From an uncultured Lachnospiraceae bacterium (lineage in GTDB: Bacteria; Bacillota; Clostridia; Lachnospirales; Lachnospiraceae): a stretch of 64,000 nucleotides of DNA. The position numbers and the translations under genes are program-made. Positions 1-8,484 of this stretch are shown here, in pieces. The notes beneath the pieces were generated by a model that was not told where the DNA came from, did not search any database, and saw only the letters and a list, made by a program, of their open reading frames with translations. The stretch is taken from contig CAMNSZ010000002.1 of assembly GCA_946557105.1 (NCBI GenBank), forward strand, positions 1-64,000. Direction: 5' to 3'. Each line of letters starts with the position of its first letter. Within the stretch, counting starts at the first letter, position 1.

Positions 1-146
1 AAAATGCAGAAAATCAACAGATAAATTTACTTCAATCCTCCCGTTTCGGTGAAGCATTGCGCATTACAACAGATAAGCTTGACAGTAAGAATTTCTATGC
101 ATTTAATCCTGGCTTTGACATGTGTGAAAGCTGTGACGGAAAATAG
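1..146 (+). CDS. C-terminal end of an unidentified protein (partial at left edge)
   Basis: An open frame enters from the left edge (bases 1-2 complete a codon; full codons from 3) and stops with TAG at 144-146, giving 47 visible residues that end in FDMCESCDGK. It has no start in view. Its mixed composition and the terminator-like hairpin that follows about 60 bases later suggest the end of a real gene. The CxxC near the C-terminus could bind metal or form a disulfide, but this is speculation. I cannot name the family from so short a piece. Confidence 0.5.
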   Translation, partial: NAENQQINLLQSSRFGEALRITTDKLDSKNFYAFNPGFDMCESCDGK

Positions 147-206
147 TAAAAGCAGTAGTAAGAATAAAAGCATTTATATCACAGGAATAAATCAAAAGCA
201 AAAGGA

Positions 207-244
207 AAAGACATACGGGAGAAAATTCCTGTATGTCTTTTTTT
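207..244 (+). terminator. Intrinsic terminator after the left-edge gene
   Basis: A 14-bp stem (AAAGACATACGGGA at 207-220 against TCCTGTATGTCTTT at 227-240, one G-U pair) with a 6-base loop runs into a T-tract at 238-244. Position and orientation fit the end of the rightward gene that enters from the left edge. Confidence 0.8.
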
Positions 245-323
245 GATTCAATTTGGTCAGGATTAGTAAAACAATATTGCGCCAGTATCAAATTATCTAA
301 CCGTTAAAATAAGGCGCTGAAAG

Positions 324-1655
324 TTACGCATAATGATATTGCTTCCGCTTTAAGATAAAAAAGCAGACAGTTACAATCAGAGCCAGAGCTTCGGCGGTTA
401 CAATAGACAGCCAAACGCCGTCAATGCCTAACAGTGCGGGCAAAAACAGAAGAACCGAGATTTGAAACACCAAGGTTCTAAGGAAGGAGGCCGCGGCAGA
501 CACGCCTCCGTTGTTTAATGCCGTAAAAAATGCGCAGCCCCACACATTAACGCCCATAATCACAAAAGCCAGAGAATATATTCTGAAGCCGCGGCAGGTC
601 AGGGAAAACAGCTCTGCGTCATAGCTTGTGAACAGCCTCACAAGAGGAGTGGCAGACAACTCAGCTAAGAGAGTAAGTACGATACCAAAACAGCAAAGCA
701 GAGTAAGGCTCTTTTTGAAAAGACTCTTTAGCTCGTCATGATTGCCGGCACCGTAGTGATAGCTTACGATGGGAGAGCTTCCTATGGAATAGCCGAAAAA
801 GACGGCACAAAATATAAAATTAACATACATAATGACGCCGTACGCGGCAACTCCGTTTTCACCCACCAGACGCATCAACTGAAAATTGTATAAAATGTTT
901 ACAATAGAGGCGGATAGATTGGAAACCATCTCCGAGGAGCCGTTTGCACAGGATAACAGTAGAATCCGTAGGTTAAACTTTGTTCTTGTAAGGCGTAGGA
1001 GACTATCGTTTTTTCTTGCAAAATAAACAAGGGGAATAATGCCGCCGACAATCTGACCGATTGCACTGGCAAATGCCGCGCCTCCGATTCCCCATTGAAA
1101 GACCACGATAAAAAGAAAATCGAGCAGGGCGTTGGTCAGGCCTGCTGCAATCGAAACCTTCAAACTAAGATCAGGTTTTTCTGCGGCAACAAAAAAGCTT
1201 TGGAATATATTTTGCAGGATAAAGGCCGTCTGGGCTGCAAACATAATTCTACCGTATATTATACAGTTATCCAGCAGCTCTCCCGTGGCTCCCAGCATAG
1301 CGGACAGGGCGGGCGTGAAAATAATGGCAACGACGGATAACAGTACACTGATAATTACGGCTGTATAAACAAGTAGGGAGAAATATTCGTTTGCCAGCCT
1401 GTTTTTTCCTTCACCCAAGGTTTTGGAAACCATGGCGCTTCCTCCCGTACCGAACATAAAACCGACGGTTCCGGTTCCCATAGCGATGGGCATAATCAGA
1501 TTAACGGCGGCAAAAGGGGTTTTCCCTACAAAATTTGACACGAAAAAGCCGTCCACTACGCTATAGAGAGAAGTAAATATCATCATTAGAACAGGAGACA
1601 TAACAAAGCGTAGAAGCCGTTTATAGGTAAAGTGATCGGATAATTGAATTCTCAT
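324..1655 (-). CDS. MATE family multidrug efflux transporter
   Basis: A 443-residue polytopic membrane protein of normal MATE length, with about 12 predicted membrane segments in two repeats. The N-terminal half shows the family-like stretch MMIFTSLYSVVDGFFVSNFVG and a matching segment follows in the second half. Members export cationic drugs or metabolites using a Na+ or H+ gradient; the substrate cannot be read from sequence. The ATG at 1655 has GGAG upstream and overlaps the marR stop by 4 bases (ATGA), so the two are translationally coupled. The pairing suggests MarR-controlled efflux. MepA-like subfamily is a guess. Confidence 0.9.
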   Translation of the reverse strand: MRIQLSDHFTYKRLLRFVMSPVLMMIFTSLYSVVDGFFVSNFVGKTPFAAVNLIMPIAMGTGTVGFMFGTGGSAMVSKTLGEGKNRLANEYFSLLVYTAVIISVLLSVVAIIFTPALSAMLGATGELLDNCIIYGRIMFAAQTAFILQNIFQSFFVAAEKPDLSLKVSIAAGLTNALLDFLFIVVFQWGIGGAAFASAIGQIVGGIIPLVYFARKNDSLLRLTRTKFNLRILLLSCANGSSEMVSNLSASIVNILYNFQLMRLVGENGVAAYGVIMYVNFIFCAVFFGYSIGSSPIVSYHYGAGNHDELKSLFKKSLTLLCCFGIVLTLLAELSATPLVRLFTSYDAELFSLTCRGFRIYSLAFVIMGVNVWGCAFFTALNNGGVSAAASFLRTLVFQISVLLFLPALLGIDGVWLSIVTAEALALIVTVCFFILKRKQYHYA

Positions 1656-2122
1656 TTTTCATCTCCATTCCCGAGGGTTCTATTATATAATCCGGCGGCT
1701 TTTTGACGATATAAGGATACATATCTTCCGGTGAGGCGTAAAAGCTCCCTGCTTTCCACCGCCCCCATCTCCGTGAAAATGCTGTTTTCTAATGCGAGTA
1801 CGGGAACAATTTTTTCATTGGTAAACTGTCGTCCTTTTGGGGTGAGATAGACGTGCAGATTTCTTCCTTTTCCTTTTTGTAAGCGAATAATATCTTTTTC
1901 AGCTAATTTTTTGATAGAAGAATTGATGGTTTGCTTGCTTATGGAAAAATATTCAACAATATCTTTTTGCAAACATCCGTCTCCAAATTCCACTAAAACA
2001 TATAAAATAGTAAAAGCGCTGTCGGATATTCCTGCTTTTAAGGCTATTTCATGATAAATATCGTCAAGCGCCTTGTACAGACTGTTAAATTCTTTGAGCT
2101 CATGTCCTTGAATTAGCTGCAT
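1652..2122 (-). CDS. MarR family transcriptional regulator
   Basis: A 156-residue winged-helix regulator. Residues of about 30-110 form the MarR fold; the recognition region includes DIVEYFSISKQTINSSIKKL and the wing contains the GKGRNLHVYLTPKG stretch. GGAG lies 6 bases before the ATG. It is the first gene of a two-gene operon with a MATE exporter, so it most likely represses its own operon and is released by a ligand that the exporter removes. That role is inferred from context. The promoter upstream carries two 12-base direct repeats that are candidate operators. Confidence 0.88.
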   Translation of the reverse strand: MQLIQGHELKEFNSLYKALDDIYHEIALKAGISDSAFTILYVLVEFGDGCLQKDIVEYFSISKQTINSSIKKLAEKDIIRLQKGKGRNLHVYLTPKGRQFTNEKIVPVLALENSIFTEMGAVESRELLRLTGRYVSLYRQKAAGLYNRTLGNGDEK

Positions 2123-2200
2123 TTCAATCTCCGTTCCGTCCGTTGCACCTTCACGGTTTCTTAAACAGACTTATAGCAATAGTTGAGGTTAATTAATCCC

Positions 2201-2249
2201 ATTTCGGACTTTATATATTTATTATAGTACGATTTCGGACTTTGGTCAA
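2201..2249 (-). promoter_or_regulatory. marR-MATE promoter with two direct repeats
   Basis: Read on the minus strand: -35 TTGACC (2249-2244), 17-base spacer, -10 TATAAT (2226-2221). The 12-mer AAAGTCCGAAAT occurs twice, once in the spacer (2243-2232) and once just past the -10 at the expected start site (2212-2201), 31 bases apart, or about three helical turns on the same face. They are good candidates for the MarR operator. The remaining DNA of the 2123-2520 gap holds a rightward promoter (2385-2413) and no gene that I can see. Confidence 0.7.
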
Positions 2250-2384
2250 GGGAAAAATTAAGCTTCAGTCCTGCCTGTTCATAAGCTGTCGAGCTATACA
2301 TGATGCATCGTACGATTCGCACAAGCGCTCCGTATGGCTGTAATGTAAAGCAAGGAATGATAGATTATTGCCTGTATTATTCAT

Positions 2385-2438
2385 TTGCCTTATACTATTG
2401 ATTAACGTATACTATAGAAGATACAAAAACGATACAAA
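2385..2438 (+). promoter_or_regulatory. Promoter of the two-component operon
   Basis: TTGCCT (2385-2390), 17-base spacer, TATACT (2408-2413). Directly at the expected start site are two copies of GATACAAA (2420-2427 and 2431-2438) spaced 11 bases apart, the spacing at which OmpR-class response regulators often bind direct repeats. Autoregulation is therefore possible but unproven. Confidence 0.6.
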
Positions 2439-2520
2439 TTTGTTACATGATTAGGAAGGCAAATAAACCAAGGAACGTACAATAGCGAAAATGGTACACT
2501 ACGCCGGAGAGGAAGAAAAC

Positions 2521-3174
2521 ATGATAAAGATTTTAATTGCTGAGGATGAAGAACCGATTGCAAACCTTATAAAAATGAATTTGAGCAGGGCCGGTTATAA
2601 GTGTACTTGGGCGGCAAACGGTGAGTTGGCGGCAGATTATATGATGAATGAAACCTTTGATCTGGTGTTGCTTGATATCATGCTTCCGGGTATTAACGGG
2701 TATGAGCTGATGGATTATGCAAGACGGTTGAATCTGCCGGTTATTTTTCTGACGGCATTGGGAAGTACCGACAACAAAGTTAAGGGACTTAAAATGGGCG
2801 CCGACGATTATTTAACAAAGCCTTTTGAGATTGTGGAGCTTCTTGCCCGGGTCGAGGTGGTTCTGCGCCGTTATAACAAATCCGACGTTAAGCTTGAGAT
2901 TGGAGATGTAGTGATTGACACTGCTTCCCATATGGTGACGCAATGCGGCGAACCTATATATTTAACAATGAAGGAATTTGATTTACTGTTGCTTTTTGCC
3001 AGAAACCGCAATATTGCCCTTTATCGGGAAACCATCTATGAAAATGTATGGGGCGGCGATTATATGGGCCAGAGCAGAACTGTGGATTTACATGTGCAGA
3101 GGCTTAAGAAAAAGCTTCACTGGGAAGATAAAATTAAGGCAGTTTATAAGGTTGGCTATCGTCTGGAGGCATAG
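2521..3174 (+). CDS. OmpR/PhoB-class response regulator
   Basis: A 217-residue response regulator. The receiver domain (about 1-115) has the acidic pair E8/D9, phospho-acceptor D52 in LLDIMLPG, T78 and K100 in YLTKPFE. A winged-helix DNA-binding domain follows (about 125-217), with the RTVDLHVQRLKKKL recognition helix. I chose the ATG at 2521 because GAGAGGAAG sits at good spacing and the family N-terminus MIKILIAEDE starts there; an in-frame ATG at 2491 would add ten unlikely residues. It is phosphorylated by the kinase encoded 6 bases downstream. The target genes are unknown. Confidence 0.95.
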   Translation: MIKILIAEDEEPIANLIKMNLSRAGYKCTWAANGELAADYMMNETFDLVLLDIMLPGINGYELMDYARRLNLPVIFLTALGSTDNKVKGLKMGADDYLTKPFEIVELLARVEVVLRRYNKSDVKLEIGDVVIDTASHMVTQCGEPIYLTMKEFDLLLLFARNRNIALYRETIYENVWGGDYMGQSRTVDLHVQRLKKKLHWEDKIKAVYKVGYRLEA

Positions 3175-3180
3175 ATACGA

Positions 3181-4620
3181 ATGAAATTTTCGGATAAATT
3201 ATTTTTTGCCACTACGGCTCTTCTGACGGCAATCTTTACGGTTTTCGGAATTTGGATGCTGTCTTCGTACTTCCAAAGAATTCTGGACCGTGAAATGGAG
3301 CAGGGGAGTACCGAGAACATGTTGTTCCAATATCTTTTTGAGATGGCATATCAGTCAACCTTGGGTTACGGGAACGAGTATGCCTTAAACAGAGCAATCG
3401 ACAGCGCAAAGGAAAGCATGGAAAAGGGAGGGAGCATGCTGTTTGTTCAGACAGGCGGCGGAGAAATTCTTTACGGGGAGCATCTGGAAAGACGTAAAGG
3501 ACTTCTTGAAGCGGCGGAAAAGGTACGCGGCGAACTTACGGAGGAAAATGATTTTGCAAGCGGTATCAGTAATCTGGAGAGTGGGGATTTTCTTCTCTGT
3601 ATCTGTGAAAGCAATGTGGGAGCGGATAAGCTGTATCTTGGAATCTGCCGGGATTTGACGGATATTTACGAGGACAGGCAGAGCCTGCTCAATCAATATC
3701 GCCTTGCTCTTGTGCTTTTGCTGACGGCCGGCGGCATTTGTATGTATTTACTATCCCGTTATATTACAAGACCTATCCGTACTCTGGGAAGAGTAGCGGG
3801 CTGGATAGCGGCAGGCAATTATGAAAAGCGCTCTAAATATAAGGCTCCCGACGAGATTGGAGAACTTGCCGCAAGCTTCAACCGCATGGCGGACAGGCTT
3901 GTGGAGCAGATGCAGGAAAAGGAGCTTGAGGCGAAGCATAAGGAGGATTTCACGGCGGCATTTGCACATGAGCTGAAAACGCCCCTGACCTCCATTATCG
4001 GATACGCCGATATGTTAAACTCCATCGATTTGTCTGAGGAGGAGCGAAGAGAAGCATATTTTTATATTTATAGTCAGGGAAAGCGCTTGGAAAGCCTTTC
4101 CCATAAGCTTTTAGAGTTGGTCAGCATGGAAAAACAGCCAATGGTATATCGTGAGGTACCCATAAAAAAATTGGAGGAAAATATCCGCACTGCGATGCGG
4201 CCGGTCTGGAAACAGAAAAATATTAAAGGGAAAATTGTAATGGAGAAGGGAGTAATATACGGTGATTATGAGCTCTTGCTCTCTCTGTTTTATAATTTGC
4301 TTGACAACGCTATGAAAGCAGTGCCTGAGGGAGGTTTTGTTCTTATGAAGGGAAGGTGCCTGAAAGAGAATTATGAAATTAAGGTGGTTGATAACGGAAG
4401 GGGAATTCCCAAGGAGGAAATACACCGAATCACAGAAGCCTTTTACATGGTTGATAAATCCCGTTCCCGCAAGGAAGGCGGAGCCGGTATCGGAATGGCT
4501 CTGTGCCAGAGAATCGTCTCTTTACATCAGGGAACCTTGAAAATAGACAGTAAGCTGGGCGATGGAACCGTAGTTCAGATATGCTTTCCCAAAAGCCCGT
4601 CCGACAGGAATAAGGAGTAA
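3181..4620 (+). CDS. Sensor histidine kinase
   Basis: 479 residues: membrane segment about 7-29, an extracytoplasmic sensor region about 30-175, second membrane segment about 176-195, HAMP domain about 196-245, then the dimerisation helix with phospho-acceptor H263 in FAHELKTPLT, and an ATPase domain with the N box (NLLDNAMKAV), G1 (DNGRGI) and G2 (GGAGIGMAL). It sits 6 bases after its response regulator and directly before a membrane-anchored protein in the same operon. The sensor region is compact and matches no ligand-binding fold I can name, so the signal is unknown. Confidence 0.95.
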   Translation: MKFSDKLFFATTALLTAIFTVFGIWMLSSYFQRILDREMEQGSTENMLFQYLFEMAYQSTLGYGNEYALNRAIDSAKESMEKGGSMLFVQTGGGEILYGEHLERRKGLLEAAEKVRGELTEENDFASGISNLESGDFLLCICESNVGADKLYLGICRDLTDIYEDRQSLLNQYRLALVLLLTAGGICMYLLSRYITRPIRTLGRVAGWIAAGNYEKRSKYKAPDEIGELAASFNRMADRLVEQMQEKELEAKHKEDFTAAFAHELKTPLTSIIGYADMLNSIDLSEEERREAYFYIYSQGKRLESLSHKLLELVSMEKQPMVYREVPIKKLEENIRTAMRPVWKQKNIKGKIVMEKGVIYGDYELLLSLFYNLLDNAMKAVPEGGFVLMKGRCLKENYEIKVVDNGRGIPKEEIHRITEAFYMVDKSRSRKEGGAGIGMALCQRIVSLHQGTLKIDSKLGDGTVVQICFPKSPSDRNKE

Positions 4621-4622
4621 GG

Positions 4623-5570
4623 ATGACAATGAAACGACGATATTTGCTTTATTTTTTCTGTATTATCGGATTGTTTGTTATTATTGCAGCGGCTTTTTAT
4701 GTACCTCAGTTTCTTTTTGAAACACAGGACGTTTTCAGGGAACGAAATGTTGTAGTGGAAAAGAGAGACCGTCTGGATATTACAAAATTGAATTTATCCT
4801 ATGAAAAGTCGCTTTCCAAGAGAATGTCAAGCTTTAGTCAGGGGATGCTGCAGGGTAAAAAATATTATGTGGCTGCTACAGAATATACCGAGGAGGATTA
4901 TAGCGAGGATAATCAAGAATTATATAATGTAGTAGAAAACATAATACCTTATAGCTATAGTGTAATGTTGATGTATCAGGAAGGCTTTTTACCTGAGGCG
5001 ATTTTTTACCCTTTTGATAAGGCAAATATGCTAAACGCGTTGAAAAGATATGTGATTTATGACGAGGACTTTCAAAACGGCGCGGCTCTGATGGCATGGT
5101 ATGTGGATTTAAATCTTGAAGGAACAATCAGGCTGCGCATTCTTGCGGATACGGAGACCGGTACAATATACTATGCACAGGTGGATTATCCGGAGAAAAT
5201 GAAGAGTTATATATTGGATTGTGCAGAAATCTTTATATATAACGCTGAAGTAGCTTATTATGCGGAGGAATCAGTCAATGTAGAATATGAAACGGATAAG
5301 GCAAAACAGGATTCGGAAGGGGAGATTATTTCATATGAAAAAGGTATGGAGATTAATATTTATGACGAATCGAAGGGAAGTCTAACATATGAGCAAAAAA
5401 TAAAGGAATTTTGGAAAACCTATAAGCCACAGGAGTATATTCGTAATATGCTGCTTTCCTATGACGGAAGCGAACTTGAATATAAAATAGAATACTATGA
5501 GCAGGAAAACCGGCTGGTGTTTGGAGTTACCGAAATCGGAAGGCTCATACCGGATTTTGCGGAGAAATAA
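4623..5570 (+). CDS. Membrane-anchored extracytoplasmic protein of unknown function, linked to the two-component system
   Basis: 315 residues. After MTMKRR comes one hydrophobic segment (about 7-27) with no lipobox, then about 285 polar residues rich in Tyr, Glu and Asp, so the protein is probably anchored by its N-terminus and faces outward. I recognise no domain. It starts 2 bases after the kinase stop with AAGGAG upstream, and the operon ends just after it at a terminator, so it belongs with the sensor pair. An accessory sensor or modulator of the kinase is plausible by analogy with YycH-like proteins, but I see no sequence evidence of kinship. Confidence 0.75.
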   Translation: MTMKRRYLLYFFCIIGLFVIIAAAFYVPQFLFETQDVFRERNVVVEKRDRLDITKLNLSYEKSLSKRMSSFSQGMLQGKKYYVAATEYTEEDYSEDNQELYNVVENIIPYSYSVMLMYQEGFLPEAIFYPFDKANMLNALKRYVIYDEDFQNGAALMAWYVDLNLEGTIRLRILADTETGTIYYAQVDYPEKMKSYILDCAEIFIYNAEVAYYAEESVNVEYETDKAKQDSEGEIISYEKGMEINIYDESKGSLTYEQKIKEFWKTYKPQEYIRNMLLSYDGSELEYKIEYYEQENRLVFGVTEIGRLIPDFAEK

Positions 5571-5583
5571 AAGAATAATTTGT

Positions 5584-5628
5584 CTCCCGCGCCTATATAT
5601 TTAGAGAAAAGGCACGGGAGATTTTTTT
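5584..5628 (+). terminator. Terminator whose 3' arm holds the next gene's ribosome binding site
   Basis: CTCCCGCGCC (5584-5593) pairs with GGCACGGGAG (5611-5620), one mismatch, followed by seven T (5622-5628). It ends the two-component operon. The GGGAG of the right arm is also the only Shine-Dalgarno-like sequence in front of the symporter ATG at 5633, so readthrough messages would have a masked ribosome binding site. Confidence 0.85.
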
Positions 5629-5632
5629 GTTA

Positions 5633-7030
5633 ATGGAGGTTTTTATTCGTAAACTGGATGATTTTGTTTGGGGACCGGGGATGCTTTGTCTTTTGCTGGG
5701 AACAGGTATTTATTTAATGTGCAGGCTTCGCTTCCTTCCGCTGCGAAATCTGAAATTTGCTTTGCTGTGCGCCGTGGGCCGGGAAAAGAAATCTTTGAAG
5801 AGTAAGGAGGAAGCTCCGAAAAAAGCTAGGGACGGTATTTCCTCCTTTTCTTCTTTGACTACGGAGCTTGCAGCGACTATCGGAACGGGCAATATTGTGG
5901 GAGTGGCGACAGCAATGGTGTTGGGAGGTCCGGGAGCGTTGGTGTGGATGATGCTTTCGAGTCTGGTTGGGATGGCCACAAAGCTTGTGGAAAGTACGCT
6001 TGCCGTTAAATATCGGAGCAGAAACGATAGAGGAGAAATTGCAGGCGGACCGATGTATACTATGGTTAATGCGTTTCACGGAAAATTCGGCAGGGTTTTA
6101 GGAGTAAGCTTTGCCGCTTTTGCTGTAATGGCATCCTTTGGCATGGGAAATATGACACAGGCAAACTCTATAGCTGCGGCAATGAAGACGACCTTTCAAA
6201 TGCCGGAGGCAAAAACAGGGCTTATTGTGACGGTTGTCACAATTTTGGTGGTATTGGGAGGAATCAAGACGATTTCAAAGGTGACGCAGATTGTGGTGCC
6301 CTTTATGGGGGTACTCTATATGGCGGGTTCGCTCCTTGTGATAGTGACACATTTTTACAACATGCCGTGGAGTCTGTACCAGATTGTGGGAATGGCTTTT
6401 TGTCCGGAGGCCGTAGGAGGGGGCATTTTCGGAACCATGACGGTGAGCGCCATGGAGGCGCTGCGCTGGGGTGTTTCAAGAGGCGTGTTTTCCAATGAGG
6501 CAGGATTGGGCGCTGCGGGTATCAGCGCGGCGGCGGCGGACACCAGAGACTACATAAAACAAGGATATATCAGTATGACGGGCGTATTTTTGGACACTAT
6601 TGTTATTTGCTCCGTTACGGGTCTTGCGCTTTTGACCTCGGGGGCGTTCGGAATGGTGGATGCGAATGGAGAACCCCTTACGGGAACCGCGCTAACCATA
6701 GCGGCGTTTGAGACTACCTTTGGAAGCGTGGGAGGTTACTTTATCAGCATATGCATTACGCTCTTTGCATTTGCGACTATAGTAGGTTGGGCATATCAGG
6801 GGGAAAAAGCGTTTGAGTTTCTTGCCGGAAAGACCAAATATTGCATAATATATCGCTTCTGCTATGGCTTTGCAGCATTTATCGGCGCAGTCTGCGCATT
6901 GGAGGTAGTGTGGGATTTTTCAGATATCTGTAACGCGTTGATGGCGGTGCCAAATCTTCTCTGTGTGCTTTTGCTGTCGGGCGAGGCATGTAAGGAAATC
7001 AAGGAATATGAAAAAAGACGGGTAATGTGA
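5633..7030 (+). CDS. Alanine/glycine:cation symporter (AGCS) family protein
   Basis: About 465 residues with 9-11 membrane segments. The N-terminus MEVFIRKLDDFVWGPGMLC, the LLGTGIYLMCRLRFLPL segment, the ELAATIGTGNIVGVATA loop and GGPMYTM are typical of Na+/H+-coupled alanine or glycine importers. The family N-terminus begins at ATG 5633; an in-frame TTG at 5627 lies inside the terminator T-run. The only Shine-Dalgarno candidate, GGGAG at 5616-5620, is part of the preceding terminator stem. The gene stands alone between a terminator and the pepT promoter. Which amino acid it carries is not readable. Confidence 0.92.
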   Translation: MEVFIRKLDDFVWGPGMLCLLLGTGIYLMCRLRFLPLRNLKFALLCAVGREKKSLKSKEEAPKKARDGISSFSSLTTELAATIGTGNIVGVATAMVLGGPGALVWMMLSSLVGMATKLVESTLAVKYRSRNDRGEIAGGPMYTMVNAFHGKFGRVLGVSFAAFAVMASFGMGNMTQANSIAAAMKTTFQMPEAKTGLIVTVVTILVVLGGIKTISKVTQIVVPFMGVLYMAGSLLVIVTHFYNMPWSLYQIVGMAFCPEAVGGGIFGTMTVSAMEALRWGVSRGVFSNEAGLGAAGISAAAADTRDYIKQGYISMTGVFLDTIVICSVTGLALLTSGAFGMVDANGEPLTGTALTIAAFETTFGSVGGYFISICITLFAFATIVGWAYQGEKAFEFLAGKTKYCIIYRFCYGFAAFIGAVCALEVVWDFSDICNALMAVPNLLCVLLLSGEACKEIKEYEKRRVM

Positions 7031-7070
7031 AAAACAGTGCCAGATGCCGGAAACAGAACTAAAATAGAAG

Positions 7071-7099
7071 TTGTGGGAAAAAGAAAGTCGTGGTATGCT
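7071..7099 (+). promoter_or_regulatory. pepT promoter
   Basis: TTGTGG (7071-7076), exactly 17 bases, then TATGCT (7094-7099). The expected start near 7106 leaves about 65 bases of leader before pepT. Confidence 0.5.
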
Positions 7100-7170
7100 T
7101 ATGAGGCAGCTAAACAAAAAGGATATTTTCACATGGGAAGAGCTCATGCGGGAAAGGTATGGGGATAACT

Positions 7171-8433
7171 ATGACGCAGACAATTGAAAATTTTTTAAGA
7201 TATGTAAAAATAGATACCGGCTCTATGGAAACTTCCGAAAATACGCCCAGCACGGCAGGACAGCATAAGCTGGCGGAGCTTTTGGTGAAGGAGCTTATAC
7301 AGCTCGGGGCAGAGGAGATAACCTATGACAGACAGCATTGCTATGTTTATGCAACCATACCTGCCGCGCCGGGCTGTTCTAAAGCGCCGGTATTAGGCTT
7401 TATTGCCCATATGGATACCTCTCCGGCAGTGACAGGAGCAGAGGTAAGGCCGAGAATAGTGGAATGCTATGAGGGAGGAGACCTCCTGTTAAATCAGGCA
7501 GAAGGGATTGTAATGCGGAGGGAGGAGTTTCCCGAGCTTACAAGCTATATTGGGAAGGATCTAATCGTGACGGACGGAACCACCCTTTTAGGGGCGGACG
7601 ATAAGGCGGGGATTGCAGAGATTATGGCTATGGCGGCTTATTTTGCCGAACATAAGGAGATTATGCACGGTAAAATACGTATAGGCTTTACGCCTGACGA
7701 GGAAATCGGAAGAGGAGCCGATTATTTTGACATAAAAACCTTTGGTGCAGATTTTGCTTACACGGTGGACGGAGGAGCCTTGGGAGAGCTGGAATACGAA
7801 AACTTCAATGCGGCGGGGGCACGGCTTCTTGTGCATGGGAGAAATGTACATCCCGGCTCCGCCAAGGGCAAGATGAAGAATGCCCTTTTGATTGCACAAG
7901 AGTTCCATAGCCTTTTGCCCGCGGAGCAGAATCCTATGTATACGGAAGGGTATGAAGGCTTCTTTCACTTGGACAGTATGAATGGCTGTGTGGAGGAGGC
8001 GGGCGCGGTATATATTATACGTGACCACAGCAGGGAGCTTTTTGAACAAAAAAAGGAGTGCTTTTTGGAATGCGCTAAGTTCTTGAACAAAAAATACGGA
8101 GAGGGAACCGTCACGGTGGACATGCGGGATTCCTATTACAACATGCGAGAAGTGATAGAAAAGCATATGCATTTGATAGAGAATGCAAAACAGGCGATGG
8201 AGGAGCTTGGAATTAAGTCTCTTGTTTCCCCTATCAGAGGAGGAACGGACGGTGCAAGGCTGTCCTTTATGGGACTTCCCTGCCCGAATATTTGTACCGG
8301 CGGGGAAAATTACCACAGCAGATATGAATACGTCTGTGTGCAGTCTATGGAGAAGGTTACGCAGCTGCTTATTTTGCTGGCTGAAAGATATGGGATTCAA
8401 GATGCCGTTAATAATGATAAACGCAATAAATAA
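7171..8433 (+). CDS. pepT: Peptidase T (tripeptide aminopeptidase)
   Basis: About 420 residues, M20 metallopeptidase family. Zinc and catalytic motifs are present: AHMDTSP, GADDKAGIAEI, the paired glutamates in TPDEEIGRGA, and the late histidine in GGENYHSRYEYV. It removes the N-terminal residue from tripeptides in the cytoplasm. The family N-terminus (MTQTIENFLRYV) points to the ATG at 7171; the ATG at 7159 is an alternative and neither has a strong Shine-Dalgarno. A lone candidate promoter lies at 7071-7099, and miaB follows 51 bases later. Confidence 0.93.
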   Translation: MTQTIENFLRYVKIDTGSMETSENTPSTAGQHKLAELLVKELIQLGAEEITYDRQHCYVYATIPAAPGCSKAPVLGFIAHMDTSPAVTGAEVRPRIVECYEGGDLLLNQAEGIVMRREEFPELTSYIGKDLIVTDGTTLLGADDKAGIAEIMAMAAYFAEHKEIMHGKIRIGFTPDEEIGRGADYFDIKTFGADFAYTVDGGALGELEYENFNAAGARLLVHGRNVHPGSAKGKMKNALLIAQEFHSLLPAEQNPMYTEGYEGFFHLDSMNGCVEEAGAVYIIRDHSRELFEQKKECFLECAKFLNKKYGEGTVTVDMRDSYYNMREVIEKHMHLIENAKQAMEELGIKSLVSPIRGGTDGARLSFMGLPCPNICTGGENYHSRYEYVCVQSMEKVTQLLILLAERYGIQDAVNNDKRNK

Positions 8434-8484
8434 CAAAGGTCATTTATCGTTAGATACATTATAGGAAGGAAAAAGTCAGGAAAA

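Noticed and set aside
7095..7187. A 30-codon frame overlapping the pepT start as a possible leader peptide
   Set aside because: Its ATG coincides with the -10 element of the best pepT promoter, so the start codon would not be transcribed, and it has no Shine-Dalgarno.
7588..8436. A 282-residue minus-strand open frame across pepT
   Set aside because: It is antisense to a clear peptidase with all metal motifs, lacks a ribosome binding site, and its composition looks like a complement shadow.
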